Shown here: one piece after another, positions 25,162-35,013 of the stretch
How positions within the stretch are numbered: the first letter of the stretch is position 1
How the letters are laid out: every line of letters starts with the position of its first letter
Assembly (NCBI GenBank): GCA_022571515.1
Contig: JACZXQ010000001.1
Coordinates: forward strand, 1-64,000
Direction: 5' to 3'
DNA from: Gemmatimonadota bacterium
GTDB taxonomy: Bacteria > Gemmatimonadota > Gemmatimonadetes > Longimicrobiales > Gaopeijiaceae
Length of the DNA stretch: 64,000 nucleotides
Made by a program: the position numbers and the translations under genes
The notes under the pieces: model-generated
What the model saw: the letters and a program-made list of their open reading frames with translations, nothing else
Database searches by the model: none
Told to the model about the DNA's origin: nothing

Positions 25162-28128
25162 ATGAATATCTCGACGTTCGAACGGCTGCGCCTCGCACTC
25201 TGGCGACGCGGAGCCCCTACCCTAGCTTTGGCCGGACTGCTGAGTTTGGCGGCCGCTGGTACGGCGGCGGCTCAGACTGGTACGATCGCCGGCGCCGTGG
25301 TCGGTCAGGAAGACGGCAGGCCTCTCTCGGCGGTCCAGTTGCACCTTGTCGGGACCGGTCTCGGCACCTTGAGCAACGTGAACGGCCGTTACCTCATCAT
25401 CAACGTGCCGGTCGGCACCCATACCATTGTGGCCCTGCGAATCGGATTCGGCACGCAAGAAATCGAGATCACGGTCGGGGCCGGCCAGACGACGGTCCAG
25501 AACATCCAGCTCGCCATCGAAGCGCTGGGCCTGGACGAGATCGTGGTCACCGGTACCGCGGGCGCCTCGCGGCGGCGAGAGATCGGAAACACAATCGCCC
25601 AGATCAACCTTTCGGAGGTGAACGAGCCTCCGCTGAGTGTGGATGCGCTGCTGCAGGCCCGTGTGCCCGGTATGACGGTGATGCAGAGCTCGGCCGCGTC
25701 GGGCGGGGGTGCTCGCATTCGCCTGCGCGGGAACGTCTCGGTGGCCATGTCCAACCAGCCGATCCTGTACGTGGACGGAATCCGGGTCCGCAGCGACGCG
25801 TTCCACAAGAACGTTCCGGCCACCGGTTACCCCGGTCGCAGCGGGAACGACGTGGCGAGCCCGCTGAATGACATCAACCCGGGTGACATCGAGCGGATCG
25901 AGATCATCAAGGGTGCCGCGGCCACCACGCTATACGGCACCGAGGCGGCCGCCGGGGTGATTCAGATTTTCACCAAGAGGGGCCACCGCGGCCAAGCGCG
26001 CTGGACGGCGAGCATCGAGCAGGGCGTCGCCTACACGCTGCCCTTCGGTTTCACAGGGGAGCTGCCGCCTTCGGAGCCGGCCGCGCTGGCGTCCGGCGCC
26101 ACGCCCGCGTTCCTGTTCATCGATCCCTGGTTGAGGAACGCGTGGCAGCAGAAGTACTCGCTGTCCGTGGCGGGCGGCGGCGAGCGGTTCCTGTACTTCG
26201 TGTCGGGGTCCTTCGAAGACGATGAAGGGGTCATGCCGAAGGACACGCAAACAAAGTATGTGGTTCGCGGCAACTTCACGTTCAATCCGTTCGAGGAGCT
26301 TCAGCTTCAGTGGAACACGTCGTACACCAACAACGACATCTCGAATACGGCGGCCGGTAACAATGCACACGGGCTGACGCTCAACGCGTTCCGGCGCGAG
26401 GCCAACTATCTCGGATCGGAGTTGTTCGAGGACATCGATCCGTTCACCGATCAAGAGATCACGACCCAAATCGACCACATCATCACGGGGATGACCGCGA
26501 CGCACAGTCCGACGGCAAATTTCACCCATAGGCTCACCGTAGGATACGACCTGGCCAGCCAGGAGAACCGCAACCTGCGACCCTTCGGCTTCGTCCGGGC
26601 TCCACGAGGGATCATCAACGACAGCCGGAGTGAGTTCACCACGCTCACATTCGACTACGTCGCCACCTATCGGCTGGGACTCACCGATGCGATCCGCTCC
26701 AGCCTCTCCTGGGGTGGTCAGAGCATCACGAGCAAGACCGAGCAGACGGTTGCCTACGGACAGGACTTCCCGGGGCCCGGTGAGCCCGTGGTTACGAGCG
26801 CCGGAACAACGCTCGGATTCGAGTTCCGCGAACGCGTTATAAATGCCGGCTTCTTCGTCCAGAACGTTTTCGATATCAACAACAAGTACTTCATCACCGG
26901 CGGCCTGCGCATCGATGGCAACAGCGCCTTCGGCGAGAACCTGGGCCTTCAGGCGTACCCGAAGGTGAGCGCCTCCTGGGTGGCGTCGGACGAGGACTTC
27001 TGGAAGCCGGGGTGGGGTACTCTCAAGGTCCGCGGCGCACTCGGACAGTCCGGCCGCGCGCCCGGCGCATTCGACGCCGTCCGCACCTTCGATCCGGTCG
27101 GCTTTGGCGGAGCGCCCGCCTTCTTCCCGCGCAACGTCGGGAATGCGGACCTGGGTCCGGAGCGCACCACGGAGTGGGAGGTGGGCTTCGACGGAGCGTT
27201 CGCAGACGACCGCTTGGTGCTCGAGTTCACCTATTACAACCAGAAGACCAGCGACGCCCTGTTCTTTGTCAGCCAGATCCCGTCCAACGGGTTCGGGGGC
27301 TCGCAACTCGAGAACGTGGGCACCCTGAAGAACACGGGAATCGAGTTGGTCGCATCCGCGATGCTCCTGCGCGGCCAGAATTGGAGTTGGGAGTTGGGCG
27401 GCTCGGTCTACACCAACTCCAGCGAAGTCGGCTTGCCCGAAGAGGTGCCCAACTTCCAAGTAGGGAGCAACGGGTGGATCCTCGACGGTGAGGCCGTGCC
27501 TACCATGCGGGGCGACTGCGTGACCAACGCCGACGCCTTGGCCGAGCCCATCTACGAGGAGGACTGCATCTACGGGCCCAACCAGCCCACGCACATCATC
27601 GGAGGGTTCACCACGGTGGGGCTGCCGGGTGGGTTGACCCTGTCCGCTCGAGGTGAGTTCCAGGGTGGTCACTTCATATACGACGGCGCGGCCTGGAACG
27701 CGGTGCGCCGCTCGGTGAGCTGGGCCGGGTGCTTCGACGCTTACCGGATAAACGAAACCACTGGACGAGATGGCGTAACGGCGCTGGACCGGGCGCGTTG
27801 CCTGGACGTCGGCGGGCCGAACCACGTGGACGAATTGTTCATCTACCCGGCCGAGTTCTTCAAGCTGCGCGAGCTCACGCTCAACGTGCCGATCCCCGAC
27901 CGTTGGCTGCCTGCCGGTGAAGGCGCGACCCTGACCGTGTCGGGACACAACGTCTGGAGGTGGGTCAACGACGACTTCCCGGTCTTCGAGCCGGAGATGG
28001 GGAACAACAACGACAACAACGAGATTAGTCGCGACGGCGCCAGCTCGGGCGACTTCCTGGTTACCTCGATCTTCGAGCACGTTCCGCCATCGGCCACTTG
28101 GACCGTGGCGCTACGCTGGAGCTTCTGA
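25162..28128 (+). CDS. SusC/RagA-type TonB-dependent outer-membrane transporter
   Basis: 988 residues, ATG with AAGGAGG seven bases upstream. Signal peptide about 1-37 (ending AAAQ), then a carboxypeptidase-regulatory-like domain (TGTIAGAVVGQEDGRPLSAV; 38-120), the plug domain with DEIVVTGTA and the SusC motif RIRLRGNVSV, PILYVDGIRV and IEIIKGAAATTLYGTEAA, and a large barrel to the end (TWTVALRWSF, a terminal aromatic strand). It imports an oligomeric nutrient across the outer membrane using TonB energy. The SusD-like lipoprotein gene follows 17 bases later. Substrate unknown, since no glycosidase or peptidase gene is in the operon. Confidence 0.95.
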   Translation: MNISTFERLRLALWRRGAPTLALAGLLSLAAAGTAAAQTGTIAGAVVGQEDGRPLSAVQLHLVGTGLGTLSNVNGRYLIINVPVGTHTIVALRIGFGTQEIEITVGAGQTTVQNIQLAIEALGLDEIVVTGTAGASRRREIGNTIAQINLSEVNEPPLSVDALLQARVPGMTVMQSSAASGGGARIRLRGNVSVAMSNQPILYVDGIRVRSDAFHKNVPATGYPGRSGNDVASPLNDINPGDIERIEIIKGAAATTLYGTEAAAGVIQIFTKRGHRGQARWTASIEQGVAYTLPFGFTGELPPSEPAALASGATPAFLFIDPWLRNAWQQKYSLSVAGGGERFLYFVSGSFEDDEGVMPKDTQTKYVVRGNFTFNPFEELQLQWNTSYTNNDISNTAAGNNAHGLTLNAFRREANYLGSELFEDIDPFTDQEITTQIDHIITGMTATHSPTANFTHRLTVGYDLASQENRNLRPFGFVRAPRGIINDSRSEFTTLTFDYVATYRLGLTDAIRSSLSWGGQSITSKTEQTVAYGQDFPGPGEPVVTSAGTTLGFEFRERVINAGFFVQNVFDINNKYFITGGLRIDGNSAFGENLGLQAYPKVSASWVASDEDFWKPGWGTLKVRGALGQSGRAPGAFDAVRTFDPVGFGGAPAFFPRNVGNADLGPERTTEWEVGFDGAFADDRLVLEFTYYNQKTSDALFFVSQIPSNGFGGSQLENVGTLKNTGIELVASAMLLRGQNWSWELGGSVYTNSSEVGLPEEVPNFQVGSNGWILDGEAVPTMRGDCVTNADALAEPIYEEDCIYGPNQPTHIIGGFTTVGLPGGLTLSARGEFQGGHFIYDGAAWNAVRRSVSWAGCFDAYRINETTGRDGVTALDRARCLDVGGPNHVDELFIYPAEFFKLRELTLNVPIPDRWLPAGEGATLTVSGHNVWRWVNDDFPVFEPEMGNNNDNNEISRDGASSGDFLVTSIFEHVPPSATWTVALRWSF

Positions 28129-28145
28129 GAGAGGAGGATGCGACA

Positions 28146-29438
28146 ATGAAAAACGACGAAAGAGGAAGCCCCATGCGATGCTCCATGAAGAATATGCGGT
28201 GGCCCCTGGGTGTGGTCCTAGGCGGTCTTGTAGCCCTCGCGGCCTGTGACACCAACGTCACCAACCCGGGCCCGGTTCAGGATGAGTTCCTGAACACACC
28301 CGAGTCCCAAGCCGCGGTCGTGAACGGCATGAAGCGCGGCTTGGCTGAAGCCTTGAACTGGATCGCCTACACTGGCGCGGCCATAGCCCGCGAGGTCCAT
28401 CCGTCGGGATCGACCGGGAGCTTCGGCATTACGACGCGCCAGCAGAAAGGGGAGCTGGCCGACGATCAGATCGGCACACATTGGAGCAACGCGCAGCGGG
28501 CGCGTTGGCTCGCCGAATCGGGAATCGCGCGCATCGTGGCGTTGGAGCCAGCGGACCAAGACGGAGCCCTGCTGGCCGAGGCCTACCTATGGGCCGGTTA
28601 TTCCAACCGCCTGTTGGGTGAGAACATGTGCGAGGCGGTGATCGACGGCGGGAGCGCCCAGGCGCGCAGCGTGTACTTCGATCGCGCCTTGGCCAACTTC
28701 AACTCCGCTGCGGGCCTGGCGTCCGGCGATATGGCGACCGCGGCGGTCGCGGGCCGGGCGGCGGTCAAGCTGGCGATGGGCGACTGGTCCGGAGCCGTGC
28801 AGGATGCGCGCACCGTTTCCACGGGGTTCACGTTCGCGATGGACTACTTCGACATCGGCGACGATGAGCAATCGAACCGGGTCTTCATTTCCACGAAGGG
28901 AGAGCCCTATCGGGCCCACACGGCTTGGAACACCTGGGTTCAGGACGTCGGTCTGAGCACCATGAACCCGAATGGGGATCCGAGAGTGTCCTTCAACATC
29001 ACCGGCGAGGTGGGAGACGCGCAGGTGCAGTGCTGTGGCAACGTGGACTGGTGGCCGGAAACCAAGATGGACGAGGACGACTCCCCGATCAACCTGTCCA
29101 GTGGCGCCGAGATGCGCCTGATCGAGGCCGAAAGCGCGTTACGTGATGGAAATATGGGTACCGCAGTGACCCTCATCAACGCGCTGAGGGCTGCGGCCGG
29201 CGTGGCCGACATCGCGCCTGCCAACATGACTGAGGCGTGGGCCGACCTGAAGAGGGAGCGCGCCATCGTGCTCTGGCTCGAGGCGAGGCGCCTCCACGAC
29301 CTGGGCCGATGGGCGGCAGGGAACACGCCCGGCGCCCTGCACCTGTTGGAGCAGGTGAACGCCGACTCACACCTCACCCAGCAGGACACTTGCTTCCCGA
29401 TTTCGGAAGGGGAGAAGAACACGAACCCCAACCTGTAG
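28146..29438 (+). CDS. SusD/RagB-family outer-membrane nutrient-binding lipoprotein
   Basis: 430 residues, ATG with AGGAGG eight bases upstream. Lipobox LVALAAC (Cys about 36) and early NPGPVQDEFLNTPESQAAVV are typical of SusD relatives. The C-terminal signature (LKRERAIVLWLEARRLHDLG) belongs to the SusD/RagB core, in which TPR-like helices contact the SusC partner. It sits directly downstream of the SusC-like gene and ends before the strong terminator at 29481-29511. Shorter than many SusD proteins but it has both N- and C-terminal landmarks. Confidence 0.92.
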   Translation: MKNDERGSPMRCSMKNMRWPLGVVLGGLVALAACDTNVTNPGPVQDEFLNTPESQAAVVNGMKRGLAEALNWIAYTGAAIAREVHPSGSTGSFGITTRQQKGELADDQIGTHWSNAQRARWLAESGIARIVALEPADQDGALLAEAYLWAGYSNRLLGENMCEAVIDGGSAQARSVYFDRALANFNSAAGLASGDMATAAVAGRAAVKLAMGDWSGAVQDARTVSTGFTFAMDYFDIGDDEQSNRVFISTKGEPYRAHTAWNTWVQDVGLSTMNPNGDPRVSFNITGEVGDAQVQCCGNVDWWPETKMDEDDSPINLSSGAEMRLIEAESALRDGNMGTAVTLINALRAAAGVADIAPANMTEAWADLKRERAIVLWLEARRLHDLGRWAAGNTPGALHLLEQVNADSHLTQQDTCFPISEGEKNTNPNL

Positions 29439-29480
29439 CTGAATTCGGCCGGCGTGGAAGCCGGCCGGATCGCGTGAGCA

Positions 29481-29511
29481 GAGCCCGGCGCCACCCAGTG
29501 GCGCCGGGCTC
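29481..29511. terminator. Strong hairpin terminator between convergent operons
   Basis: Perfect 14-bp arms GAGCCCGGCGCCAC and GTGGCGCCGGGCTC around a 3-base loop, followed on the plus strand by a moderately T-rich run (TTGCGTTGT). It lies 42 bases after the SusD stop and 13 bases from the end of the convergent cytochrome c gene, so it can serve both directions. Confidence 0.85.
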
Positions 29512-29523
29512 TTGCGTTGTCGG

Positions 29524-30294
29524 TTAGGGCCCACCGACGTCGCCGGCCCAGGCTGGCTGTTCGCACGCACACAGCGACCGGATGTATCGGACCAACGCTC
29601 GAATCTGGTCCGTGTCCAGCATCTCGCCGAACGCCGGCATGCGGGGGCTGCCACCCAGGATGTAGGCGCCTGCCGCGATCGCGTCGAACAGAGTGTCGTC
29701 GGGGCGCCGGCTCATGAGATCGGCGTCCGCGTGGGCGGTGGGACGGACCGGAAGCGCCGGCGCGTTCCAGCCGTCGCCGTGACCCTCGGGCCCGTGACAC
29801 GCGGCACAGTGCCTGGCGTAGAGGGTCGCGCCATCCGCTCGCTGATCCGCGGGGAGATCCGGCCGCGCCGGGCGCGGCGCCAAGGGTCGATCTCGAGGAG
29901 CCTCCTGCCCGGCGAAGAGGTACGCCACCAACCGTCTCGCGTCCCGCTCCGGCATCGGTTGACGAGGCATGATCGTACCGGGCAGGGTCCCCGCGGGGTC
30001 GCGGATCATGCTCAGGGCCCGCGCGGCGGTCATGCGGTCCTGGATTCCGTCCAGTGCCGGCCCGATCCGCCCTCCTTCATCGCCGAGCCGGTGGCATCCG
30101 AGGCAGGCCAGGCGGTCGCGCAGCAGTCGCTCCGCGTGCGCGCGGGCGAGGGAAGTCAGCCCAACCTGATTCTGCCGTTCGGCCGCGATCCCGCCCCCCT
30201 GCGGCGCTTTCGCAAATCCAGCGCTGACAGAGGCGGCCAGCCATAGGACGGCAACTCCGGCCGCCACGACGACGAAGAGGCGCCGAGTGACCAC
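29524..30294 (-). CDS. Periplasmic diheme cytochrome c
   Basis: 256 residues from GTG directly after the preceding stop. Signal peptide (about 1-27; ending SVSAG). Two heme motifs: CLGCH (about 65) and CAACH (about 163), with distal Met candidates in TIMPRQPM and PRMPAFGEM. Each half resembles a class I cytochrome c. A late CACE sequence is also present. It is the last gene of the molybdenum hydroxylase operon and probably takes electrons from the cytochrome b, passing them to a terminal oxidase. Confidence 0.9.
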   Translation of the reverse strand: MVTRRLFVVVAAGVAVLWLAASVSAGFAKAPQGGGIAAERQNQVGLTSLARAHAERLLRDRLACLGCHRLGDEGGRIGPALDGIQDRMTAARALSMIRDPAGTLPGTIMPRQPMPERDARRLVAYLFAGQEAPRDRPLAPRPARPDLPADQRADGATLYARHCAACHGPEGHGDGWNAPALPVRPTAHADADLMSRRPDDTLFDAIAAGAYILGGSPRMPAFGEMLDTDQIRALVRYIRSLCACEQPAWAGDVGGP

Positions 30295-30753
30295 CTAGAC
30301 CCCGCCCAACACCTCGTCCAGCAGGAAGAGGTCGGTGAGAAGCGCACGCACGTGGATCGAGGCGTTGAGGTTGTCGATCAACTGGGAACTGATGCCGTCC
30401 TGCGCCAGAACCATCCGGACCGCCGCCCGCGTCGCGTCCGCGTCGCGTCGCAGCACGTCGATCATGTCGCGGTACGGCTCCGGCGGTTCCAGACCCTCGG
30501 AGTCGACCACGGACGCCATGGCGTCGGCGAGGCCGGTCAGGGCCTCCTCGGTGCGCTCGAGAAATCGTCTGACCTCACCGCCCGATCGGCTGGCGCCCTC
30601 GCGGGTGAGGCCCTGGGCGGCATAGGCGAGGAAGAACTCATAGCTCTCCTCGATGGTCTCGATCCGTTGCCGGACCTCCTCGAGGCTCAAGTGGTGATCC
30701 GAGATGTCATGGAGCCGAGTCCGGGTCTTGGGGCACCGACTCGGCCACTCCAC
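30295..30753 (-). CDS. Unknown all-helical protein in the Mo-hydroxylase operon
   Basis: 152 residues if started at 30753, overlapping the end of the cytochrome b gene by 47 bases; a TTG near 30690 (before SLEEVRQRIETIEESY) would be a shorter start. No signal peptide or cofactor motif is visible. The sequence is strongly helical with a single conserved-looking core (FLERTEEALTGLADAMASVV; IHVRALLTDLFLLDEV). Its stop TAG directly abuts the GTG of the diheme cytochrome c. It may be an assembly or linker factor for the enzyme complex. No family recognised. Confidence 0.65.
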   Translation of the reverse strand: MEWPSRCPKTRTRLHDISDHHLSLEEVRQRIETIEESYEFFLAYAAQGLTREGASRSGGEVRRFLERTEEALTGLADAMASVVDSEGLEPPEPYRDMIDVLRRDADATRAAVRMVLAQDGISSQLIDNLNASIHVRALLTDLFLLDEVLGGV

Positions 30754-31594
30754 CGGCGGAGAGAGAGGGCGGCTCCACGCCGGCCGCTCCCGTCACCACC
30801 CACCGCTCAGGATCGTGGTGCTCCAGGAACTGCTCCCTGCCGACCCAGCCGTAGATCATCGAGCGCGTCATCCACAGCTTCTCGGGCCGGATCGCGAAGT
30901 AGACGTGCGCCATGACCAGCGTGATGAGCGCCACGCCGGAGAACCCGTGGAGTACGTACACGACACCCCATGTCGAGTCGGCCAGCAGATAGGGATTACG
31001 CGTCCAGAACGGCGTGTCGACACGGACCATCATGAGAAGTCCCGTGACAATGGCGAACCCGGCAACCACCACGATCAGGTGATGGTAGAGCTTGTGGTCG
31101 GCTGGGTACTTGCCGGTTCTCGAGCGGCCGTCGGTCCGGGTCAGGAATCCCTTGAGCAGTCGGATCACGTCTGCTACATCCCGCCCCTCGATCCACATGG
31201 ACCAGAAGTCCTGCTTGAGGGTGGCGTGCACGATGTGGTAGGCCACGCTCAAGATCAGCAGCACCCCCGCCATCCAGTGGATCGTGACCCATGCGAACTG
31301 AATCCCGAGCACCGGGAAGAATGCGGTGATCAGGAGCGTGAACATCGCCAGCGCCATAGTCCAGTGGAAGACACGGGCGGCCACTACGTGCCGCTCCACA
31401 CGTTCGGGCACACCGGCCGCACTTCCATGGTCGGCGCCAGCATGCTCGGGCTTCTTGCCGGCACCCCACACGAAGACCGCATGGAACACGACGAAAGCCA
31501 GGCCCGCCCACGCCGCTGCCCACATGACGTCCCACGAGATCCCTATCAGGACCTCCTGGTTCCACGGATTGGCCACCCTCCTGAAGATCTCCAT
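30707..31594 (-). CDS. Cytochrome b561-type membrane subunit (formate-dehydrogenase gamma-like)
   Basis: 295 residues with at least five helices. His residues placed as heme ligands include AARVFHWTMALAM, VTIHWMAGV, SVAYHIVHA, HKLYHHLIVV and VVYVLHGFSG/VMAHVYFAIR, matching the di-heme b561 or formate-dehydrogenase gamma family, which links periplasmic enzymes to quinone or cytochromes. Its ATG overlaps the FAD-subunit stop (TGATG). The tail from about 270 is polar. It probably passes electrons between the membrane pool and the exported Mo enzyme or cytochrome c. Confidence 0.88.
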   Translation of the reverse strand: MEIFRRVANPWNQEVLIGISWDVMWAAAWAGLAFVVFHAVFVWGAGKKPEHAGADHGSAAGVPERVERHVVAARVFHWTMALAMFTLLITAFFPVLGIQFAWVTIHWMAGVLLILSVAYHIVHATLKQDFWSMWIEGRDVADVIRLLKGFLTRTDGRSRTGKYPADHKLYHHLIVVVAGFAIVTGLLMMVRVDTPFWTRNPYLLADSTWGVVYVLHGFSGVALITLVMAHVYFAIRPEKLWMTRSMIYGWVGREQFLEHHDPERWVVTGAAGVEPPSLSAGGVAESVPQDPDSAP

Positions 31595-32595
31595 CAGGCC
31601 TCCTGACCGCGGATCGCCCGCCGAATGAGGTTGCGCATGAGCGGACGCTTGAAGTCGTTATGCCTTAGCGGCTTTGCTCTTCGGATGGCGGCTTCCCCGG
31701 CGGCCAAGCCAATGGATTCGTTGGCTGGACTCCCGATCAACACCGACTCGGCCTCCGTCACCCGAACCGGACGCGGCGCCACACCGTTCACGACGATGCG
31801 CGCATCCTGCACCCTACCTCCACTCATTCTCATCGCCGAGGCCACGGTCACGAGCGAGAAATCCCACGACTGACGGTCACGAACCTTCTCGAAGTAGAAC
31901 CGCGCTCTCGACCAGGTCTCAGGAATGCGAATCTCCGTGAGCAGCTCATCGGGTTCGAGCACGGTCATCCGCGTGATGTCCACGGCGGGGCTCATGAAAA
32001 AATCTTCGGCGGCGACGACACGCTCACCGCCCGCGCTTCGGATCACCATTTGAGCGTCGAGAGCAATCAGGGCGGGAGCCGTGTCCGAAGGATTGACCGC
32101 GACACACCGCTTCGCGCCGAGGATGCAGTGCTCGCGATTCATCGCCTTGGGCGCGGCCGCGTAGCAGATGTTGCCGCCGGCGCGGTAACACGGCCACCCA
32201 CCACGGTAATACCAGCAACGGGTGTCCTGGGCGACGTTGCCACCAATGGTGCCCTGGTTGCGGATTTGAGGAGTGGCCACGTGGAAGGCCGCCATCGACA
32301 ACAGGGAGAAGCTCTCGACAACTTCGGGGCTGGTTGCCACTTCGGTCAGCGTCGTCATCGCCCCGATGGTGAGCCCTCCACGGTCGGCCGTGATTCCACG
32401 CATCTCAGAAATCGCGCCCAGATCGATCACAGCCTCCGGGCGCTTTATGCGGTCTTTCAGCCAGTCGAAGGTGTCGAGCCCACCGGCCAGGGCCCACGCG
32501 GCCTCCCCGTGGCGCGCCATGAGTTGGAGCGCATCGTCCACACTCACCGGACGGAAGAGCTCGAACGCGGGCATCATGTCTCGGATGACGGCCAT
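31594..32595 (-). CDS. FAD-binding subunit of molybdenum hydroxylase (CoxM/xanthine dehydrogenase medium type)
   Basis: 333 residues with the CO dehydrogenase flavoprotein-like fold: the PP-loop region AWALAGGLDTFDWLKDRIKR near the start, then TIGGNVAQDTRCWYYRGG in the FAD-binding core, and the C-terminal domain (DFSLVTVASAMRMSGG). Cys-rich CWYYRGGWPCYRAGGNICYA is an added feature compared with typical CoxM. It transfers electrons from the Fe-S centres to FAD. Gene order Fe-S, Mo, FAD, cyt b follows, with 18 bases to the Mo subunit upstream. Confidence 0.92.
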   Translation of the reverse strand: MAVIRDMMPAFELFRPVSVDDALQLMARHGEAAWALAGGLDTFDWLKDRIKRPEAVIDLGAISEMRGITADRGGLTIGAMTTLTEVATSPEVVESFSLLSMAAFHVATPQIRNQGTIGGNVAQDTRCWYYRGGWPCYRAGGNICYAAAPKAMNREHCILGAKRCVAVNPSDTAPALIALDAQMVIRSAGGERVVAAEDFFMSPAVDITRMTVLEPDELLTEIRIPETWSRARFYFEKVRDRQSWDFSLVTVASAMRMSGGRVQDARIVVNGVAPRPVRVTEAESVLIGSPANESIGLAAGEAAIRRAKPLRHNDFKRPLMRNLIRRAIRGQEA

Positions 32596-32613
32596 GGTCT
32601 TTCTCCTCCCCGG

Positions 32614-35010
32614 TCAGACGTGGGTTTCGAGGGGTCCGTAAGGCTGCTCGCGGCCTTCCACGGCAGCCAGGATCATGTCGGCGGTCAGTGGCGTCCTGCA
32701 CAGGCACCGCCCGCCGAGCGCGTCGGCGATGGCCGACGTAATGGCAGCCGCGCCCGCCCCGAGGGGAGGTTCTCCGATGCCCTTGGCGCCCACGGGCGTC
32801 TGCGGGTCCGGGATACCCACGGCGGCCCACTTCATCTCGAGTGGCACGTCGAGGATGCCCGGTGGCCTGGCGGTGTACAGCCGTTTCGCGAACGACACGC
32901 CCCACTGGGGATCGAACACCCAGCGCTGGCTCCTTGCCATGCCCATACCCTGAACGCCGCCGCCGTAGAGCTGGGCGGCGAGACTCCTGGGGTGGAGCAC
33001 GGTTCCGCAGTCCGTGACCGCCGTGTAGTCCTTCACGACCACGTGCCCGGTCTCGAAGTCGACCTCCACCTCGGCGAATCCCACCACGAACGAAAACGTG
33101 CTTCCCTCGTGCGGGTAGGTGTCCTTGGCCACACCCATGAGGCCCTCGCCCGCCAGGGCTTGGGCCGAGGTCACCGTCATCGCGTTGATGTCCTCTGGGA
33201 GTTCCTCGCCCGAGTACTTTCCGCCGAGCTGTGTGGCCCGGCGCGCCGCGCGGGCGAACGTCATGCCCGTGTCACGATCGTTACGACGGTAGACCCGACC
33301 GTCCCCCGTCTCGTAGTCGCCGGGCGACCCGCCGAGATCCCCCGCGGCGATCTCCTGCAGCTTTCGCTTGGCGTCCATGGCCGCGGCGTGGTTCGCGCGT
33401 GTATGCGCGTGCGTGGTCTGGCTCCCCGCCTGCACCGCGCTCCAGGGCAGGTGGCGGCTGGTGTCGCCCCACACGATCTCGACCCGGTCCCAAGGCATGC
33501 CCAGCACATCGGCAGCCGCGCGAGCCGTGTCGGCGATCGAATGTGTGCCCAGGTTCCCGATGCCCTGGTGCACGTAGAGCTTGCCGTCCTCGCGGATCAT
33601 GAGCAGGCCGTCGAACCCCGATGATCCGCCCACGAAGCTGCTCACGCCGATGCCAATGCCGGTCACCATGCTGCCGTGGCGCTGCCCGCTCCGAGCTGCT
33701 CGCTCCTCCCAGCCGAATAGCTCGACGCCCCGGTCGAGGGCCTCACGCACGTAGGCGCTGGTCAACCCTCTGCGACGAGGTCCGAACACGCCATCGTTGT
33801 CCGGAACGTTGATGTGCCGGAGGGCCACACGGTCGATGCCCAACTCGCGGGCCGCCTTGTCCATGATAGGCTCGAGCATGGACGTGATCTGGCCGCCGCC
33901 TGGCGCGCGCTGGGCAGACTTGGGCGGCGTATTCGTGTAGACCGACACTCCTCCGAAACGCATGGCCGGAACCTGATAGGTGAGGCTGGCCATGTCCGCT
34001 GCGGTCCTGAAATCACCGGAGCGGCCGTAGGGCCCATTGTCCTGTACGATGAACAGTTCCATGGCGACGACACGGCCATCGGCGCGATAGCCGATCTTGG
34101 CCTTGGCCTGGAAGCCGGGGCGGGCGCGCCCCAGGTAGGTCTCTTCGGCGCGAGTGATCCGGAGCATCACCGGCCGGCCGATCTTTCTGGACAACAGGGC
34201 TGGCACCTGCATGATCGTGCTGCCCGAGATTTTGCTTCCGAAGCCACCGCCACAGTACTCGGCGATCAACACCACGTCGTGGAGTTCCAGGCCAAGGCCC
34301 CTGGCGATCGCCGCGCGGGTGCGGGCGGTGCTCTGTGTCGACCCGTGGATGAAGAGCTTCCCGTTCTGCCAATAGGCCATGCAGCTCCGGGACTCCAGTG
34401 GATGGTGCGTCAGCGACTGGTGGACGATGGTCTCATCCAGCACCAGGTCCGCCGCGTCGAAGGCCGCATCCACATCCCCGTAGCTCCACTCGTCCCCGGG
34501 TTGGCCCACAGGCATGTGGCCATCCGCAGCGGCCGCGAAGTCTTCTTCCGACCATTTTATGGTCTGCACCTCGCGGCCGATGCGCGTATTGCCGTCGAGC
34601 CTCGCGTTCGGACCGTCCGGCCTCAGACTGTCCAGTGGGTCCAGGACGAACGGCAAGGGTTCCAGATCCATCCGGATCTTCTCGATGGCGTCGGCTGCCG
34701 TGGTCTCGTCGATCGCGGCCACGGCCAGAATGGCCTCTCCCTCGTAGAGCGGCTCGTTGGTGAGCGCCGGCTCATTCGGAGCACCGGGCTGCGGAACCTC
34801 GTCGGCCGTCAGCACACCGAATACCCCGTCCATGGCGAGTGCCTCGCTCGTGTCGATCGAACGCACACGTGCGTGCGGCATCGGGCTCGCCAGCAGCTTC
34901 GCGAAAACCATGCCCTCCGCCCGGAAATCCTCGGCGTACTTGGCCCGTCCGGTGACCTTCGCGACGAGATCCGGAGGCGCGATGTCCCTTCCGATCGTCT
35001 TCTCGGCCAT
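32614..35010 (-). CDS. Molybdopterin-binding catalytic subunit of a molybdenum hydroxylase
   Basis: 798 residues of the xanthine dehydrogenase/aldehyde oxidase large-subunit family. Visible: N-terminal hammerhead domain (RAKYAEDFRAEGMVFAKLLA), Mo-site loop with GGGFGSKISG, the substrate-side motif QRAPGGGQITSMLEPIMD, and the catalytic Glu region AKGIGEPPLGAGAAA near the end. The CO-dehydrogenase Cys loop (AYRCSFR) is absent, so it is not a form I CO dehydrogenase. The enzyme would hydroxylate an aldehyde or N-heterocycle. Only 3 bases separate it from the Fe-S subunit gene. Export is presumed with the Tat-bearing partner. Confidence 0.93.
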   Translation of the reverse strand: MAEKTIGRDIAPPDLVAKVTGRAKYAEDFRAEGMVFAKLLASPMPHARVRSIDTSEALAMDGVFGVLTADEVPQPGAPNEPALTNEPLYEGEAILAVAAIDETTAADAIEKIRMDLEPLPFVLDPLDSLRPDGPNARLDGNTRIGREVQTIKWSEEDFAAAADGHMPVGQPGDEWSYGDVDAAFDAADLVLDETIVHQSLTHHPLESRSCMAYWQNGKLFIHGSTQSTARTRAAIARGLGLELHDVVLIAEYCGGGFGSKISGSTIMQVPALLSRKIGRPVMLRITRAEETYLGRARPGFQAKAKIGYRADGRVVAMELFIVQDNGPYGRSGDFRTAADMASLTYQVPAMRFGGVSVYTNTPPKSAQRAPGGGQITSMLEPIMDKAARELGIDRVALRHINVPDNDGVFGPRRRGLTSAYVREALDRGVELFGWEERAARSGQRHGSMVTGIGIGVSSFVGGSSGFDGLLMIREDGKLYVHQGIGNLGTHSIADTARAAADVLGMPWDRVEIVWGDTSRHLPWSAVQAGSQTTHAHTRANHAAAMDAKRKLQEIAAGDLGGSPGDYETGDGRVYRRNDRDTGMTFARAARRATQLGGKYSGEELPEDINAMTVTSAQALAGEGLMGVAKDTYPHEGSTFSFVVGFAEVEVDFETGHVVVKDYTAVTDCGTVLHPRSLAAQLYGGGVQGMGMARSQRWVFDPQWGVSFAKRLYTARPPGILDVPLEMKWAAVGIPDPQTPVGAKGIGEPPLGAGAAAITSAIADALGGRCLCRTPLTADMILAAVEGREQPYGPLETHV

Positions 35011-35013
35011 GAT

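Noticed and set aside
25930-28080. Long open frame antisense to the SusC-like gene (716 codons)
   Set aside because: It is the reverse-frame shadow of a high-GC coding region; its translation has no family features, while the plus-strand frame is a complete SusC protein with signal peptide and RBS.
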